Notes: a model not told the origin generated them from the sequence alone. DNA of 64,000 nucleotides from Acanthosepion pharaonis (GCA_903632075.3 CAHIKZ030000813.1:115001-179000), one strand, 5' to 3'; counted from the first letter of the stretch, positions 1 through 11,474 are shown. Made by a program: numbers and translations.

Positions 1-69
1 ATTTTTCATTCTTTTATTTTAATTTTCTTTACATTCAATTTTTCCTTCTTTCTTTTCTTTCTTTTGTAT

Positions 70-113
<44 letters not shown>

Positions 114-216
114 AGCCTGATTTTCTTTCCTTCTTTGTTGCGCATTCCTTTTTCTTTCTTTTTTTTTTTAGCCTGCTTTTCTTTCTTTTGAATTCCTCTT
201 TCTTTCTTTCTTTTTT

Positions 217-282
<66 letters not shown>

Positions 283-345
283 CTCCTGCCTGCCTGCCTC
301 TCTTTGTATTTCTTTTTCTTTCTTTCTGCAAATTTATTGATTTCT
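1..345. repeat. CTTT-rich pyrimidine tract
   Basis: The + strand is nearly all C and T, with runs of the tetranucleotide CTTT (about 70-112 and 200-280) broken by short imperfect stretches. Lysine/glutamate-rich open frames on the minus strand are translations of this repeat and are not genes. A short TCTG run follows at about 460-485. Confidence 0.9.
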
Positions 346-719
346 TTCTTTAAAAAAAATAATCCTTCGCTTGTCACACGAGCATCATTTTATTTTTCTT
401 TCTTTCTTTTCCCTCTTCATCAACTCATTCATGTCTCACTACACCGTTTACACCCGCCTCTCTGTCTGTCTGTCTGTCTGTCTCTCACGTCTGTTACATA
501 ACCTATCTTTTCTTTCCTTGTTTTCCTGTGACGATAAATTTTCATGCTCTACTGAACTTATTCAAACCATACATTGTAGGCTATTTACCCTTCTGCCAAA
601 CCATCTGCCTCCCCTTCCAGTAAACCTTCGTTTTTTTTTTCTAGTGAATTACCCCAGCCCATATCTCAGTTGACGAATGGACCCTTAACTTTCAAGGTAG
701 ACACTTTTTGATGTATAAA

Positions 720-1235
720 TGTGAGAAAACTGTTCAATTCTTCATAGAAAAAAACAATTGTATTTAATTTTTAATAAAATCGCATTTCTATTTATAAAAT
801 TAAAAGTGTTTATTTTTTAATAAAATATTTTTAAATAAAATTAAAACTTAATCTTTTAATAAAATAATCTTTTTTTTTTATAAATTATGAGTTTTATTTT
901 TTAATAAAATTTTTTAAATAAAATTTAGAATTTAGATTTATTTAGTTTTTTAATAAAATATTAGTATTTTTATAAAACTGTGTTTTATTTTTAATAAAAT
1001 ATTTTTTAGTAAATTAAAACTATATCTTTTAATAAAAAATCTTCTTTTTATAAATTAAGAGTGTTTATTTTTTAATAAAATATTTTTTTTAAATAAAATT
1101 AAGAGTTTATCTTTTAACAAAATAATATTTTTTATAAATTAAGAGTTTATTTTTTAAACATTTTTATAAAATTTAGAATGTTTAGTTTTTAATAAAATAT
1201 TACTTTTTTTATATAAGAGTGTTTATTGTTTCACA
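720..1235. repeat. AT-rich degenerate minisatellite
   Basis: Repeated variants of 'tttttaataaaat' alternate with 'aaattaagagtttat' for about 500 bases. The unit length is irregular (roughly 35-70 bases) and copies are diverged. No coding potential is seen. Confidence 0.7.
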
Positions 1236-1239
1236 AAAT

Positions 1240-2205
1240 ATTCTTTTTCAGGAATAACTTCTACAAATGAATGGTAATGGTAATATCAGTTGTTTCCTTA
1301 TAAGGAAACGGATGACATTCATTGGTTGAAATTTATAAACTTTTTCAGGAAAATAGGTTTCTCAAGTCCACTAACTGTTATTACTCTTTCCAGGATTGAT
1401 GGGGGTTTCCTTCCTAACCTTTTGTTTGAATTAGTGTGGAATGTCAGCATATAGATTAAGTTATTATTTTCTCTTCGATTTACATGTGATATCAATTTTA
1501 GCGTCCCCTCTTGTTGAAAGTCCTCATGTGATGTGGTTTCTATTATTTTTTGGTACAGCATTTTTGTTTGTGATTCTGTTTCACCACTTTACAAAGTTCG
1601 AAAAAGGATAGTATTTGCTAAAAACTACTGCCTTCATTCACTCAAAACCATTTTTAACCACTGGCCTGAGAAAGCGGTTGATCTGTGAAAAGGAAGATAA
1701 AGGAAGCAATAAAATGTGCTTAATATTTGTTCCAGTGAAATTGAAAAAAACTTGTCAATTTTAAATCTTTTGATTTGTACCCTCTTACTTTTTTAAATAT
1801 TGACCTACATTACTTATGATTGTTATTGTAATATTTTCTTAAAGTTTTTCAGATCAAATATTAATGCAGCAGACCTGATGAAGATCGGAGGGCACAATGG
1901 CCGAAACGTTGTGATAGCAACAGCAAAGATAAGGACAATGTAAATAATGTCAAGGGTTAAAACTAATACTTATGGTTCTTACTGCAATATTTTGTTAAAG
2001 TTGTTAAGCTCAAATAGTTAACGATACGATACAAGGATTGATACGGGTATTTTGTAGCCATAGAACTCGCAAAGAGTTCATTCAATCAACTTGGGAATTA
2101 TAATTTATCAGAAAATTCAGATAACAAAACAGTTTTCATGGGTTTTGCTAGTGAATAAATAATAAAATAATAGGATTGACAGCTATACTTAACATTTCCT
2201 GAAGA
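1240..2205. other. Mostly unassigned AT-rich sequence, possible Penelope-like scrap
   Basis: A minus-strand open frame at 1319-1561 contains 'RENNNLIYMLTFH', which faintly resembles the RENxN...LTYHP region of Penelope-like element polymerases. It is short, isolated and unproven. At about 1872-1905 a 'CTGATGA...GAAACG' arrangement is present without a convincing helix between the two boxes. Nothing else is recognised. Confidence 0.3.
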
Positions 2206-2209
2206 CAAC

Positions 2210-3315
2210 AACCAACAAAATCACATCCCCATGAACCGATCCCTGATATTTCTACAATCTTATACGAACTCTTTACAGGACACTGTTGGCAGGCAAGACA
2301 ATAACTTGCGAGTGATCCACTGCTCTAGACACCTAGCCATGGCGCAAGACGGGTTGACCAGCTATGTTATGACACAAAATGCCACCCTAATGACCTTCAG
2401 ACTGTATTGGTTGGCTTGGTATTAATGTATGGTGCCACTGCTTTGGCATTAACTAAAATCCCAGAGTACGCTTAAATGGTACCTACACTCGGATACTGAG
2501 AGTTATACTTAACATCTGTTGGAGAAATTGATTAAAAAAAAAGTGAAAATATTTGATTAGTAAAAATAGATACGTTCATACATACTTGTGAGGACGCAAA
2601 AGAATGGTGAATATTCGTAAGATGTTTTGTACCTTTATTAGTATCCAACAATATGCTCACCTACAGTATTTATTAGTATTTTACAGTACTTTTAGCTCTA
2701 GTATTTATAAGTGACACGTGTCACCTCTCATTTCTAAGCTTGATGAAACCTACACTCGGATGCTGAGAGCTAACAACATGTCATGGAGACAATAACCAAC
2801 AAAATCACAGTTCTATGGACCTATCCCTGAATCTTTTTCATACCTATAAAGGCAAAATAAATTCTATTGGAAAGGATATGAAAATTCGCCTTGCTAAAGC
2901 CAGGGCCGCCTTGAATAAAATGGATGTCATCTGGAAATCTGATCTACGAGACAATCTCAAAAAGACACGGTATTAATGTATGGTACCACTGCTTTGGCAT
3001 TAACCAAAATCCCAGAGTCTACACTTAATGGTACCTACACTAGGATGCTGAGAGCTATATTTAACATCTCTTGGAGACAACATCCAACTAAATCACAGCT
3101 CTATGGACCCATCTCTGATATTTCTATAATCTTACGCGAACTCAGAATGAGGTTTGCAGGTCACTGCTGGCAAGCAAACAAGAACTCACGAGTGATCTAC
3201 TGCTCTAGACACCTAGCCATGGAGCAAGAAGGGTCGGCCGCTCAGCATCCACCTACATTGACTAGATATGTTTTGGTATGGCTTTTAAGCACTTTCCAAT
3301 GGAGCCGTTAGATGG
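2210..3315 (+). pseudogene. LINE (family F) reverse transcriptase C-terminus, rearranged copies
   Basis: Fragments of the C-terminal part of a non-LTR retrotransposon polyprotein. Recognisable pieces are 'ALNKMDVIWKSDL' (about 2910), 'LYGTTALALTKIPES' (about 2980), 'NGTYTRMLRAIFNISW' and 'MRFAGHCW' (to about 3170). They resemble the post-RT region of RTE/BovB-like and related elements. The pieces are out of order: the segment ending in 'ctatccctga' (about 2830) is joined to the upstream part beginning 'atctttttcatacc', so partial copies lie head to tail. Frameshifts and stops prevent any product. The exact clade is uncertain. Confidence 0.7.
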
Positions 3316-3487
3316 GATCTCCTTGATTTCTAAAGTATATTTTTGAATAAAATAGTACAAGTGGGAAAAGTAAAAGTTTATCATTCCTTTCGGCTGAAAT
3401 AGGTAATCACTTTTGGTAATAGTGTTTTATCCTTAGTTAAATGCTATAATCTTGAATGCTGATTTTATGAACAATTCAATAAAAACT

Positions 3488-4160
3488 GTTGAATCTTTTT
3501 CATACCTATAAAGGCAAAATAAATTCAGCTCAAAAGGATGTGAAAATTCGCATAGCTAAAGCCAGGACCGTCTTTAATAAAATAGATGTCATCTGGAAAT
3601 CTGATATACCAGATAATCTCAAGAAGAGACGGTATTAATATATGGTGCCACTGCTTTGGCATTAACCAAAATCCCAGAGTCTACACTAAATGGTACCTAC
3701 ACTCGGATGCTGAGAGCTATACTTAAGATCTCTTGGAGACAACATCCAACTAAATCACAGCTCTATGGACTTACTCATGATGTTTCTACAATCTTACGCG
3801 AACAGTCGACCAGATTGCTCGTACTGTCGAACTCTCTGCCTTGAGCAGAGACGAACCCGGACGAGGCTTTGCCGAGGACAAAGTTTCGTCCGGGGAGGTA
3901 GACAGGCTCTGAACCTGAATATGCGGGTTCTAAGGGAATATTTTTGGCCGAGAGAACCCATGGAAAACTCGGCCTTGTGCCACATACATCCCTCGTGGGG
4001 GTGGGGGCTGTTAAATATAACAATCATGTGAACGCAGAATGCACTTTACAGGACACTGCTGGCGAGCAAGACAAGAGCTTGCAAGTGATCTACTGCTCTG
4101 GATACCTAGCCATGGTGTAAGGTGGGTTGGTCACCCAGCAACTACCTACATTGGCTAACC
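3488..4160 (+). pseudogene. LINE (family F) C-terminal copy with internal insertion
   Basis: A further copy of the same LINE segment. It starts with the same 'gaatctttttcatacc' junction as the upstream copy, continues through 'MALTKIPESTLNGTYTRMLRAI' sequence from about 3656, and resumes after 4033 with the 'cactttacaggacactgctgg' region. About 235 bases between roughly 3800 and 4033 are absent from the upstream copies and look inserted. There is no intact frame. Confidence 0.7.
3801..4033. mobile_element. Hairpin-rich insertion in LINE copy
   Basis: Alignment with the copy near 3130-3160 places the insertion between 'ttacgcgaac' and 'gaacgcagaatg'. A 4-base duplication 'gaac' on both sides could be the target site. 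The insert is more GC-rich than its surroundings and holds a strong hairpin: a 9-base arm 'cccggacga' pairs with 'tcgtccggg', and inside it 'ctttg' pairs with 'caaag' (about 3856-3895). No terminal inverted repeat or transposase motif was recognised, so the class is unknown. Confidence 0.5.
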
Positions 4161-4175
4161 ATGTCAGGAGTTGGT

Positions 4176-4870
4176 AACAAGGAGATAAAGCCACTAAGAT
4201 GCAATGGGCTACTGAACAGGAAAGAATATGAGAAAAAAAAAGTGAGATTAACCATTTTTTTTCAAAAATAATTTTATTCCAAGCAAGGCGATAAAGCCAC
4301 TAAAATACAAGTGGTTACCGAGTTTGAAAGACATTATACTGAAAAAAATATTACAGAGGAGAAAAATCGATAAAAAATAGGATTCAAAGAGACAGAAGAT
4401 GACGATTGACGTTGCATTTACATTTTTGTCGATCGTAGTTGACCGGAAAGCAAGAGGCCGGAAGAGAGTTTCACAGGCGAGAAGTGCAAAAGAAGAAACT
4501 ACTAGAATAGAAATTACGGTTAGGCTTAGTAATTTCAACAGTAAAATTATGAGACCTGCCTGCTAATCTAGTACTGCGCTTACCTTTGAGGAAAGCTCTC
4601 CAGCTCAATTGCCATGAGAAAAAGCCGTTACGGAGGTAGGAAAGCAACTGAAGACGAGATCTCGGACCAGGAAGGAAGATATTGCAAATTATTCTTTAGA
4701 TTTTCTCCAGAATCTCTGAATACAAAGCAGAAGCACCAAACCAGATGTGACAGCAATATTCAATTTACGGACGAATGACGAATGGTAGACTTATAAATGT
4801 GCAAAAGAAAAAATCCTCTAGCACGGCACATTGAATCAAATTTCATACCAGAAGTCTTAGCAATCGACGA
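4176..4870 (-). pseudogene. LINE (family B, Jockey/CR1-like) 3' coding end
   Basis: Reading leftward, diverged 'CHIWSGxxxxxxLLDKIQRR'-type RT C-terminal sequence (about 4770-4700) leads to the terminal motif related to 'CFPVNFDLQKFKCNVNRHLLS' (about 4440-4390) and ends in the 3' terminus seen in every family B copy here: on + it reads 'ccaagcaaggcgataaagcc' (about 4278-4300). A second short terminus lies at 4186-4205. Frameshifts are frequent. Orientation is set by the conserved 3' end. Confidence 0.6.
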
Positions 4871-4904
4871 CGACGACTTCTTCTTCTTGCTTGCTCCTCC
4901 TCCT

Positions 4905-5070
4905 CCTCCTCCGAAGGACAAACTATCTCGTGTGACTTGTAAATGTTAGCAAGCTTGTCTCTCTAGAACAATTACGAATGATTAGTGAGTTCGATCCTCA
5001 ATGGGTGCCCCTTACTTTCGGCCTTATGCCACACCCAAGCTACACTTGGAAAATCACTATCTCGTGTGAC
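4905..5070 (+). mobile_element. tRNA-derived SINE fragment (family S1)
   Basis: The 'gttagcaagcttgtctctc' stretch followed by 'gtgagttcgatcctcaatgg' is the D-arm to B-box part of a tRNA-like SINE head. The body continues with 'gccttatgccacacccaagc'. A second member at 50872-50990 keeps the A-box as well. This copy is incomplete. Confidence 0.55.
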
Positions 5071-5184
5071 TTCCTATCTCGCGTGGCACTTAGCAGCTTT
5101 CTTCCTTTGCTAAGGTTCCTGCCCTTTGTTTTCCACCATCTATTCACACATGCTCGCCAAGTAAGCGGCTCACTTTCTTCCCTT

Positions 5185-5760
5185 ATTTTCCTCTCGCTTA
5201 ATATTCCCTGTGGAGATTAAGTTTTCCAAGCCGTCCTTCCTTATCTTGAGTCCAAGGAATCCCAGCTGACTTTTTCCCTGATTCTGAATAGAAGTGTTCT
5301 TTCTGTTACCATTTTCTTTAAGTCTTCCTTGTTTCTTACTAGTTCCCAGTAAACTCTTGTCAAACAACATTTCTGTTGCCTCTAGTTTTTTTCCCCATCC
5401 ATGGGAAGATTGTTCAGCATTCTCTGCTAGATAAGAAGGTAGATATCATATAGCAATCCAACACTTTTTTGTTGTTGTTTCTAACGAACTTTTTCCGTTT
5501 CTCAGCACCTTACTTAACATTTGGAGTGGCTCTTTCTCTAGTCCGGTGTGTGTTCGAATCTCGACGTCGCATTTTCCATCATCCGTTAAAACACTCCCCA
5601 TATATTTAAACTTCTGCGCCTGCTTCATATCTCCCTCTCCAGTTCGTAACTCGCTTCTTGGACTTTTTCTCTCGCTGATGACCATACTCTCCGTCTTCTT
5701 GCAGTTGACAGTCCTTTTTTTCGTGCTCATTATCATTCATATAAGCGGAAAACTTTAGTC
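5185..5760 (-). pseudogene. LINE (family A, RTE-like) RT C-terminus
   Basis: Minus-strand reading gives 'VNCKKTESMVISERKSP', 'QKFKYMGSVLTDDGKCDVEI' and 'LSKVLRNGKSSLETTTKK' (5736 to 5446), then further C-terminal sequence down to about 5190. This is the family A consensus order: conserved 'NCKKTE', then 'LGSVLTEDGKCDAEIRRR', then the C-terminal cysteine-containing region. Broken by frameshifts near 5440 and 5370. Confidence 0.75.
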
Positions 5761-6655
5761 TATGAAGGTGCAATGAGATTGGGTTAGTCTTTTAGTAACC
5801 CTCATTTCAATTTCAAACATTTTTTTGAATTTTATTGGTTGTTAAATAAAAAATAAGCTTCGAGAAATTTCCATAACAAAACAGTCAAAATTTGTGCAAA
5901 AGCACGCTCAACAGGCATAAAAAATATTTCTCAAATTCATAGCTAATTTAAATGTTTTAAGAAATCCTATTGGCTAAAAAATAAAAAATACAACATTAGC
6001 CAACTCATTTCTCAGAAAAATTCGCAACAGCTATCAAGCCCCGTGGAGCCGATTTCGTTGTTAGGAAAGCTATAAATAAAAATAGTAAACTAATTTTCGT
6101 CGCATTCGAGACTCACACACGCGAAAGATACACACGGGAATTATGTGCCGCCAAAGAAACAAACTTCCTTTATGAGAAATTAGAAAAATTTACACAGCAA
6201 ACTTTTTCATTCAATAGCTTTCATAGAAAAATCTTTTGTTTAAGTTAAATTCAACCTTTTTAATCAAAGGCAGACAACTTTTTAGACATTGAACATTTCC
6301 AAAACAGCAAATAACTTTTTCTCTAAAATATACCTTTGCACACATCATTACAAACAAAGAAATTGTAAATTGTGTATATAAGATTTAATCTGTTGTTTTG
6401 TCGTGATTGAATATTACTATTTGGCCATTTCTTATAATTTATGTTTGTGGATATTGCATATTTTATTTGCAGTACAATCTTAAATATTCACGCATTCTTC
6501 CTAGATCCACTACAGACTCATACCTGTAATGCTGTTTCTTAACCGGTTTGACATTTTGCCTATAGTTATATCTGTAATAACTAAACAGGTAAGAAAAAAA
6601 CCAGGTGAGAAAATAGTAAATCAAAGTATATTCAAAATTCACTAATTTTGTGAAA
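5761..6655. other. AT-rich stretch with nothing recognised
   Basis: No ORF with a recognisable motif, no terminal inverted repeats and no microsatellite over about ten units were seen. Confidence 0.6.
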
Positions 6656-7000
6656 GAAAACTGCATTTAAGGAGGAGGAATTAGCTATTCATTTAGTAAT
6701 TTTAAGAGCTTGCAAAACCTCTGATAACCTATGCCCTGAAAGAAAACTGCATTTACGGAGGAGGAATTCGCTATTCCTTTAGTAATTTTAACTGCAATAT
6801 AGCTGATAGTGAAAGGAAGCTGTGGAGAGTCATGATCATCTATTTCCTGAAATAAACCATTTAAGAAGGAGGAATTAGGAATTCCTTTTGTAATTTTAAT
6901 TGCTTGTAATACTGATGATAGCGAAAAGAAGCTGTGGAGAGTCATGATCACCTATGTCCTGAATGAAAACTGTATTTAAGGAGGAGGAAGACTAAGTGTT
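6656..7000 (+). repeat. Tandem repeat of ~85-110 bp containing LINE family A 3' end
   Basis: Three and a half units share 'ctgcatttaaggaggaggaa', 'cctttagtaattttaa' and, in two units, 'gtggagagtcatgatcacct'. The last phrase is the 3' coding end of the RTE-like family A (compare 9890 and 24845). Starts are near 6660, 6745, 6857 and 6967. Confidence 0.7.
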
Positions 7001-7697
7001 TGTATGGAGAATTTGACATTTGATTTAAACACGAGGTTAAATCGGCGAAAAGAAAAGAAGCAAAATGTAAAATTTTAGATGATGATTTTCAAGGCAGCTA
7101 AAATCACTGTATAACATCTATGCTCTTTGCAAATGTAAGTGCTTCTAAAATCTGTGACGCTGAAAGGAAGATGGGAAGAGTCATTATCACCTACTTGTAA
7201 ATATTTGCTTTACAAGTCTCTCTCTTATAAGGTGGATATCTGCTATTAGTTTGTTCGTACTTATTCAAGATGGCTACTTGACATTTTGAAAGATTTTTGT
7301 CACTTCTGGTCTCTGTCAAATCTATCCGGGTGGGCTAACTTCTTGACAACTTCCTTTCTGATATTTACTCATCTAGCACAACAATACAACAGCAGGCCAC
7401 CAAGTGCGAAACAAACTCAAAATATGAGTGGGTGCAGTTGTACGAGACACATTGCTACTAGAATTAATCGTTTTCCTTCAAATCTTTTTGTTTCATATTA
7501 CTATAGATCGGTGGTTCTTATAAATCAGTGGTTCTCCACCATTTTTTCTTTTACCCATAGGTCACTTTTACTTTTAATTATTTTGCTGGGCCCCATAACC
7601 ATTCGATGAAAATAAAGCTTATTTTATATTTTACAAATAAACAAGTTTAGGAATTGTATTATAGAAATAGTAAATGCTTTCTTTTGAAGTAAAACTA

Positions 7698-8694
7698 CCG
7701 TAATTTCTCGAAAATAATACGCACCCATAAAAAATACGCACAGCAACAAATGATCTAAAAATTAAGAAATATATCTATTCCTATGTATAATACGCATCTA
7801 TAAATTTTGTCAAAAAAAAAAAACAAACGAAAAAAAAACAAAAAATAATTACGAAGACATTTTGTCGACCTTGACATTAAGAATAAAATCGAAAGTAAGC
7901 GGCTAAAATAATGCTGAAAATTACCAGCGGTTTTCTTGATAAATATAACATTTTCTTTTACCACCAAAATGTCGTCAAAACGGATGCCTTGCATGATGAA
8001 TATACTTCAGGAGAAGAGGACTGATTTTGTTTGTATATCAGTGGGGAATGATTGGCCAACTTCAAGTAATGGATGTTGTCTGCAACCATCCATTTAAACA
8101 AGAGATGCGTAAAAATGGAATGACTGGATGCTTTCTGGTGTTTCCAGTTTAACAATGCTGGTGGCATCAGGAAAAAACGAGAGTTGGAAGTTATTGTAAA
8201 ATGGTTTCACGGCATGGATGGCTCTGAAGATGGCATCCTTTGGCAAGAGAATGAAGAGGCCGAAGATAATTTTGAACAAGGACGAAGATAATACTGTGAA
8301 TGATAATTTGTTTAATGACAATTTAGATATTGATTCTATAATAGAAAGTGATGATGATGATGATGATGATGATGATTAAAATTTCAATAAATTTTTAACT
8401 TGATATCCTCTTTTCTTCGAAATTGGCATTTTTATAGATTTTTTTTATTTTTTTCGCCAAATAAAAAATACGGTTACTGATAAATTTATTGACAAAAAAA
8501 ATGTTACAATTATTATTGTTGAATTTAAAATGAAAATTGGGATAACATCTTTCTTATTCTAGAACAACAAGTACGTATTTATTATTATAAATAACGAAAA
8601 AAATATTTTTGTTTCAACCTATTTATAATACGCACCCCTGCTACCACCTGTAATTTACAGTAAAAAGATGCGTATTATTTTCGAGGAATTACGG
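7698..8694 (+). mobile_element. pogo/Tigger-like DNA transposon nested in the hAT
   Basis: Terminal inverted repeats of about 28 bases: the left end 'ccgtaatttctcgaaaataa' matches the complement of the right end 'ttattttcgaggaattacgg'. Both ends are flanked by TA, the Tc1/mariner/pogo target site. Inside, + strand sequence at 8060-8390 resembles a Tigger-type DDE transposase C-terminus: 'VVCNHPFK', 'EMRK.WNDWMLSG', 'MDGSEDGILWQENEEAEDNF', and a poly-Asp tail encoded by (GAT)n at 8350-8378. The catalytic core is absent and frames shift, so it is non-autonomous. Confidence 0.8.
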
Positions 8695-8834
8695 TAATTT
8701 AATAAAAAGAAACTTGTATTTAACAGCTAAATTTTATGGAACCATTATATACACTAGTAAAATAACTCATAATAAATCATTTTAAAATATGTGAGTAATT
8801 AATAGATTTAAAAAAAAAGTGCAGATTTATTCAA

Positions 8835-9020
8835 TAAGGTCACTGTGGTTTATGTTGCTCTGCGATTTCTTTAATATTAGACTCCATCGATGCTAGTGAT
8901 AGTCGGAGGTTACCCTTTTTCACAATGTCGAATCTGTTACGAGCTTTTGATAATAAGTGAGACACATGACTAAAACCCAATTCAACAAAGTAAGATGATG
9001 GAAAAGCAATAACGTAGAGT
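8835..9020 (-). pseudogene. hAT transposase C-terminal dimerisation region
   Basis: Minus-strand reading gives 'SYFVELGFSHVSHLLSKAR' then 'NRFDIVKKGNLRLSLASMES' then 'NIKEIAEQHKP'. This matches the end of ZBED/hAT-family transposases, where the GFS...LxxxLR.L...PNI block helps form the dimer. It ends about 350 bases inside the right terminus of the hAT element. No zinc finger or DDE residues remain. Confidence 0.75.
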
Positions 9021-9544
9021 TGTGTTTTTTTTTCCAGAGAAGTGGATATTTTTTTACCAGTCTCATTTGTTTTCCATACATTAAGCTTCTCATCTCAGGA
9101 TTTTACTTACAATTTTTCATCACTTTGCAATTCAATGAGGATTTTCTGCTAGTTTTAGAGTTGTTTTCCTATTTTTAATATTTTAATATTACGTAGATTA
9201 CTGTAGAAAATCCAATTCTTAGTTATAACAACAGTTTCAAAATGAAATTGCTCTATGTAGCAATAAAATATTATCGTGGACCCTAATTTGCTATTTTATT
9301 TTGTCTGGACACCAATAATGTTATATGAACCTTCATGATCCATATGGACCCTGGTTGAGAACCACTGCTATAGATCAAGGACTCCACATCATAAATATCG
9401 AAAAGAAAAAAAAATACGAGTTAATAGCTGGAGTCCAGTTTGTTATGTAAATTTATTGTAAATTGATCCTCCTACGGAAGCCAAAGTAAATATGTTTAAA
9501 TGATGTGATTTCTGAAAGCGTGAATTTATGTGTGGTGTAGTGTC

Positions 9545-9945
9545 GCGGGCTTAAGGAAGTGGATGACAGAACGTGGTCTAGGGGTGGCAGAGGTACGAAA
9601 CTTATTGAGAGTTACAAGGGATAGGGTAAAGTGGAGAGCCATGATCGCCTACGTCCTGAAGGGACACGGTACATAAAAGAAGAAGCAGCATTTAATCTCT
9701 TTTATCTGAAATTTCTTGGACACGTAATGAGAAAGGTGGGCTTGGAGAATTTGATACTCACAGGGCGGATAGAGGGAAATTGGAGACAAGGGAAAGCAAC
9801 ACGTGACATACCTACCGGGATTAAGCAAGTGGATGACGAGGGTCTGGGAGAAGTGGACAAGACTTATTGAGAGCTACAAGGGATAGGGTGAAGTGGAGAG
9901 TCATGATCACCTACGTCCTGAAAGAACGTGACACATAAAAATAAA
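9545..9945 (+). pseudogene. LINE (family A) 3' coding end, two head-to-tail pieces
   Basis: The segment contains 'FLGHVMRKVGLENLILTGRI' (about 9712-9772) and 'KQVDDEGLGEVDKTY', the last part of the RTE-like polyprotein. The terminal phrase 'gtggagagtcatgatcacct' occurs in closely similar form twice (about 9631 and 9894), each followed by an A/G-rich tail 'acataaaagaag', so two 3' ends are joined in tandem. Confidence 0.75.
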
Positions 9946-9947
9946 AG

Positions 9948-10090
9948 AAGGAATGCGAGTAGCGTCTCGGAATGAAAAATTAGAGGTTCGAATTCAAGTC
10001 GAGTTAGTGGTCTTCACTTACGCGCAGATGGACTTGGGAAAAGTATGAATCCATTTTTTGTCCCCGGGTATGGGTTAAATAGTAGTTCTT
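9948..10090 (+). mobile_element. 5S/tRNA composite SINE body fragment
   Basis: Has the B-box-like 'gaggttcgaattcaagtcg' followed by the family body 'cttgggaaaagtatgaatcc' and 'tatgggttaaatagtag'. These match the bodies at 16215-16375, 42885-43020 and 60345-60505. The 5S head is missing in this copy. Confidence 0.7.
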
Positions 10091-10264
10091 GTATCAGAAA
10101 AAGAATCTTTATTTTCAAAGAATTGTTAATGCAATATTCACCTTGATACTATCGGAATCTCACCCAGCATAATAACATTGAACAAAAAATAACTGCCACT
10201 TAGGAAACGGAAGTTGCTAATTTTAACGCCCAAACGAATCTGCTCTATATTAAATGTCTGAAAG

Positions 10265-10480
10265 AAACCTTTCTGCTTGATGGCTAATGCTAACCTTGAG
10301 GACAGTGATTTCTTGCTTCTTCTAGGGCTAACATTTTCCGCTGACATGACGTGGAAAGATTATATCGAATCAATTGCTAAGTTTTTAGAAAATTTGGTTC
10401 AATGTGTCGTGCCAGACAATTTTTCTTTCCAGTATTTATCTTACATATTTGCAAATCTACCATTCGTTCATTAGAATATT
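10265..10480 (+). pseudogene. LINE (family B) connection-region fragment
   Basis: An open frame reads 'MANANLEDSDFLLLLGLTFS' then 'ADMTWKDYIESIAKFLEN' and ends near 'SFQYLSYIFANLPFVH'. The same block ('ADANLQ.SDSL.LLG.TFSADMRWKDYI.SIA') is on the minus strand at 54780-55090 and precedes the 'YKSTIRPCLEYC' motif of family B. It is a short 5'- and 3'-truncated copy. Confidence 0.75.
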
Positions 10481-10524
10481 ACTAACACATTTGTCCTTGT
10501 GCTCCAGCAATATATATAGAGAGA

Positions 10525-10742
10525 GATTTATAGCTAAATTAGAAAAGATCCAACTCAGTCCATAAGACGTTTGTCATGTGAGAAAAAGGTGTTTCAACTA
10601 TGACAGTCCAAAGAGCAGTGAAAAAAAAACTTGAAAATGAAATCGTACGTGAAACCTGTGAGGCACCTTTGTTGCTCCAGGACAGAAAGTTAGAAGTTTA
10701 GAGATGGCGAAGATCATCTTGAATAAGTTGGAAAATGATCCT

Positions 10743-10745
<3 letters not shown>
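10525..10745 (+). pseudogene. Tc1-like transposase N-terminus (family T)
   Basis: This sequence is the reverse-complement homolog of 48655-48880. Translated pieces include a helix-turn-helix-like 'QSIRRLSCEK' region and 'SYVKPVRHLCCSRTES', ending in a form of 'LENDPG' immediately before a (TA)n tract at 10746-10792. Stops and frameshifts are present. The rest of the transposase does not follow. Confidence 0.55.

Positions 10746-10792
<47 letters not shown>
10746..10792. repeat. (TA)n microsatellite
   Basis: Uninterrupted TA dinucleotides directly after the Tc1-like fragment. Similar tracts at 11378-11414 and 12504-12538. Confidence 0.95.
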
Positions 10793-10795
<3 letters not shown>

Positions 10796-10799
10796 TTTT

Positions 10800-11370
10800 A
10801 TTTCAATACTTCATGAGCTTCCGATCCTTAGCTATGATTAATGATGAACATGTCATTTTCGTTTCTGATTGATTCATCAAGATATTTCTGTAATTATACA
10901 GTTTTATTGCTCAAAGTAGATTCTAATGGTGTTATAAAAGCCTTAGAGAATTCCAGTAAGATATCTTTAATCATTTCTAAGATACAACGGTTCAGATCTT
11001 AATCTAACAACTGGACAATTTTGCAGTTTCACGTTTTGGACCATTTCGCTGTTACACTCGGTATCTATGTTTCATTGAATAATATAGACATATTGTGTCT
11101 ACTTATTTTTAGACTGATCATTTCTAGTTGTCTAATCAATTTCTTGACGTTATTTTTTTTTTTAACCCAAGTACTTTCGATATTTTCCAAGATCATCTTC
11201 AGTGGTAAATTACAAAGACAAACTTATTGTAAGTGCGATAAAATCTGCATTCTGTTGTGATGGTGTTTTCTTAAAAACACGCGCGAACGTTTTCTGCTAT
11301 ATTTATTTAAACTTTTTAAAACTTATCCGTTGTAGTCATGCAATCTTTTATTCAATGAAACATATTTGAA

Positions 11371-11421
<51 letters not shown>

Positions 11422-11470
11422 TAAATTAATAAATTATTAAATAAAAGATCTGAGCTCATCTCAAAATGCA
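10800..11470. other. Unassigned sequence between microsatellites
   Basis: A 79-codon + strand frame at 11021-11260 is hydrophobic but shows no known motif and has no context supporting a gene. Confidence 0.5.
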
Positions 11471-11474
11471 GACA

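Larger units (their letters stand above)
7501..9375 (-). mobile_element. hAT transposon with 8-bp target-site duplication
   Basis: The 8-mer 'ctatagat' occurs at 7501-7508 and again at 9368-9375 and exactly brackets the element (7509-9367). Terminal inverted repeats are 'cggtggttct' on the left and the complement of 'agaaccactg' on the right, the CAGTGGTTCT-type end of hAT elements. A second internal 'cagtggttctc' lies at 7527. The only coding remnant is a transposase C-terminus at 8835-9020. Without the nested pogo-like element (7698-8694) it is about 860 bp, so it is a deletion derivative. Confidence 0.85.

Noticed and set aside
1870..1905. Hammerhead ribozyme ('ctgatga' ... 'ggccgaaacg')
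   Set aside because: No convincing helix II closes between the two core boxes and no helix I partner was found.
3775..4027. Three overlapping 77-88 codon frames
   Set aside because: They cross the insertion boundary in the LINE copy and match no family.
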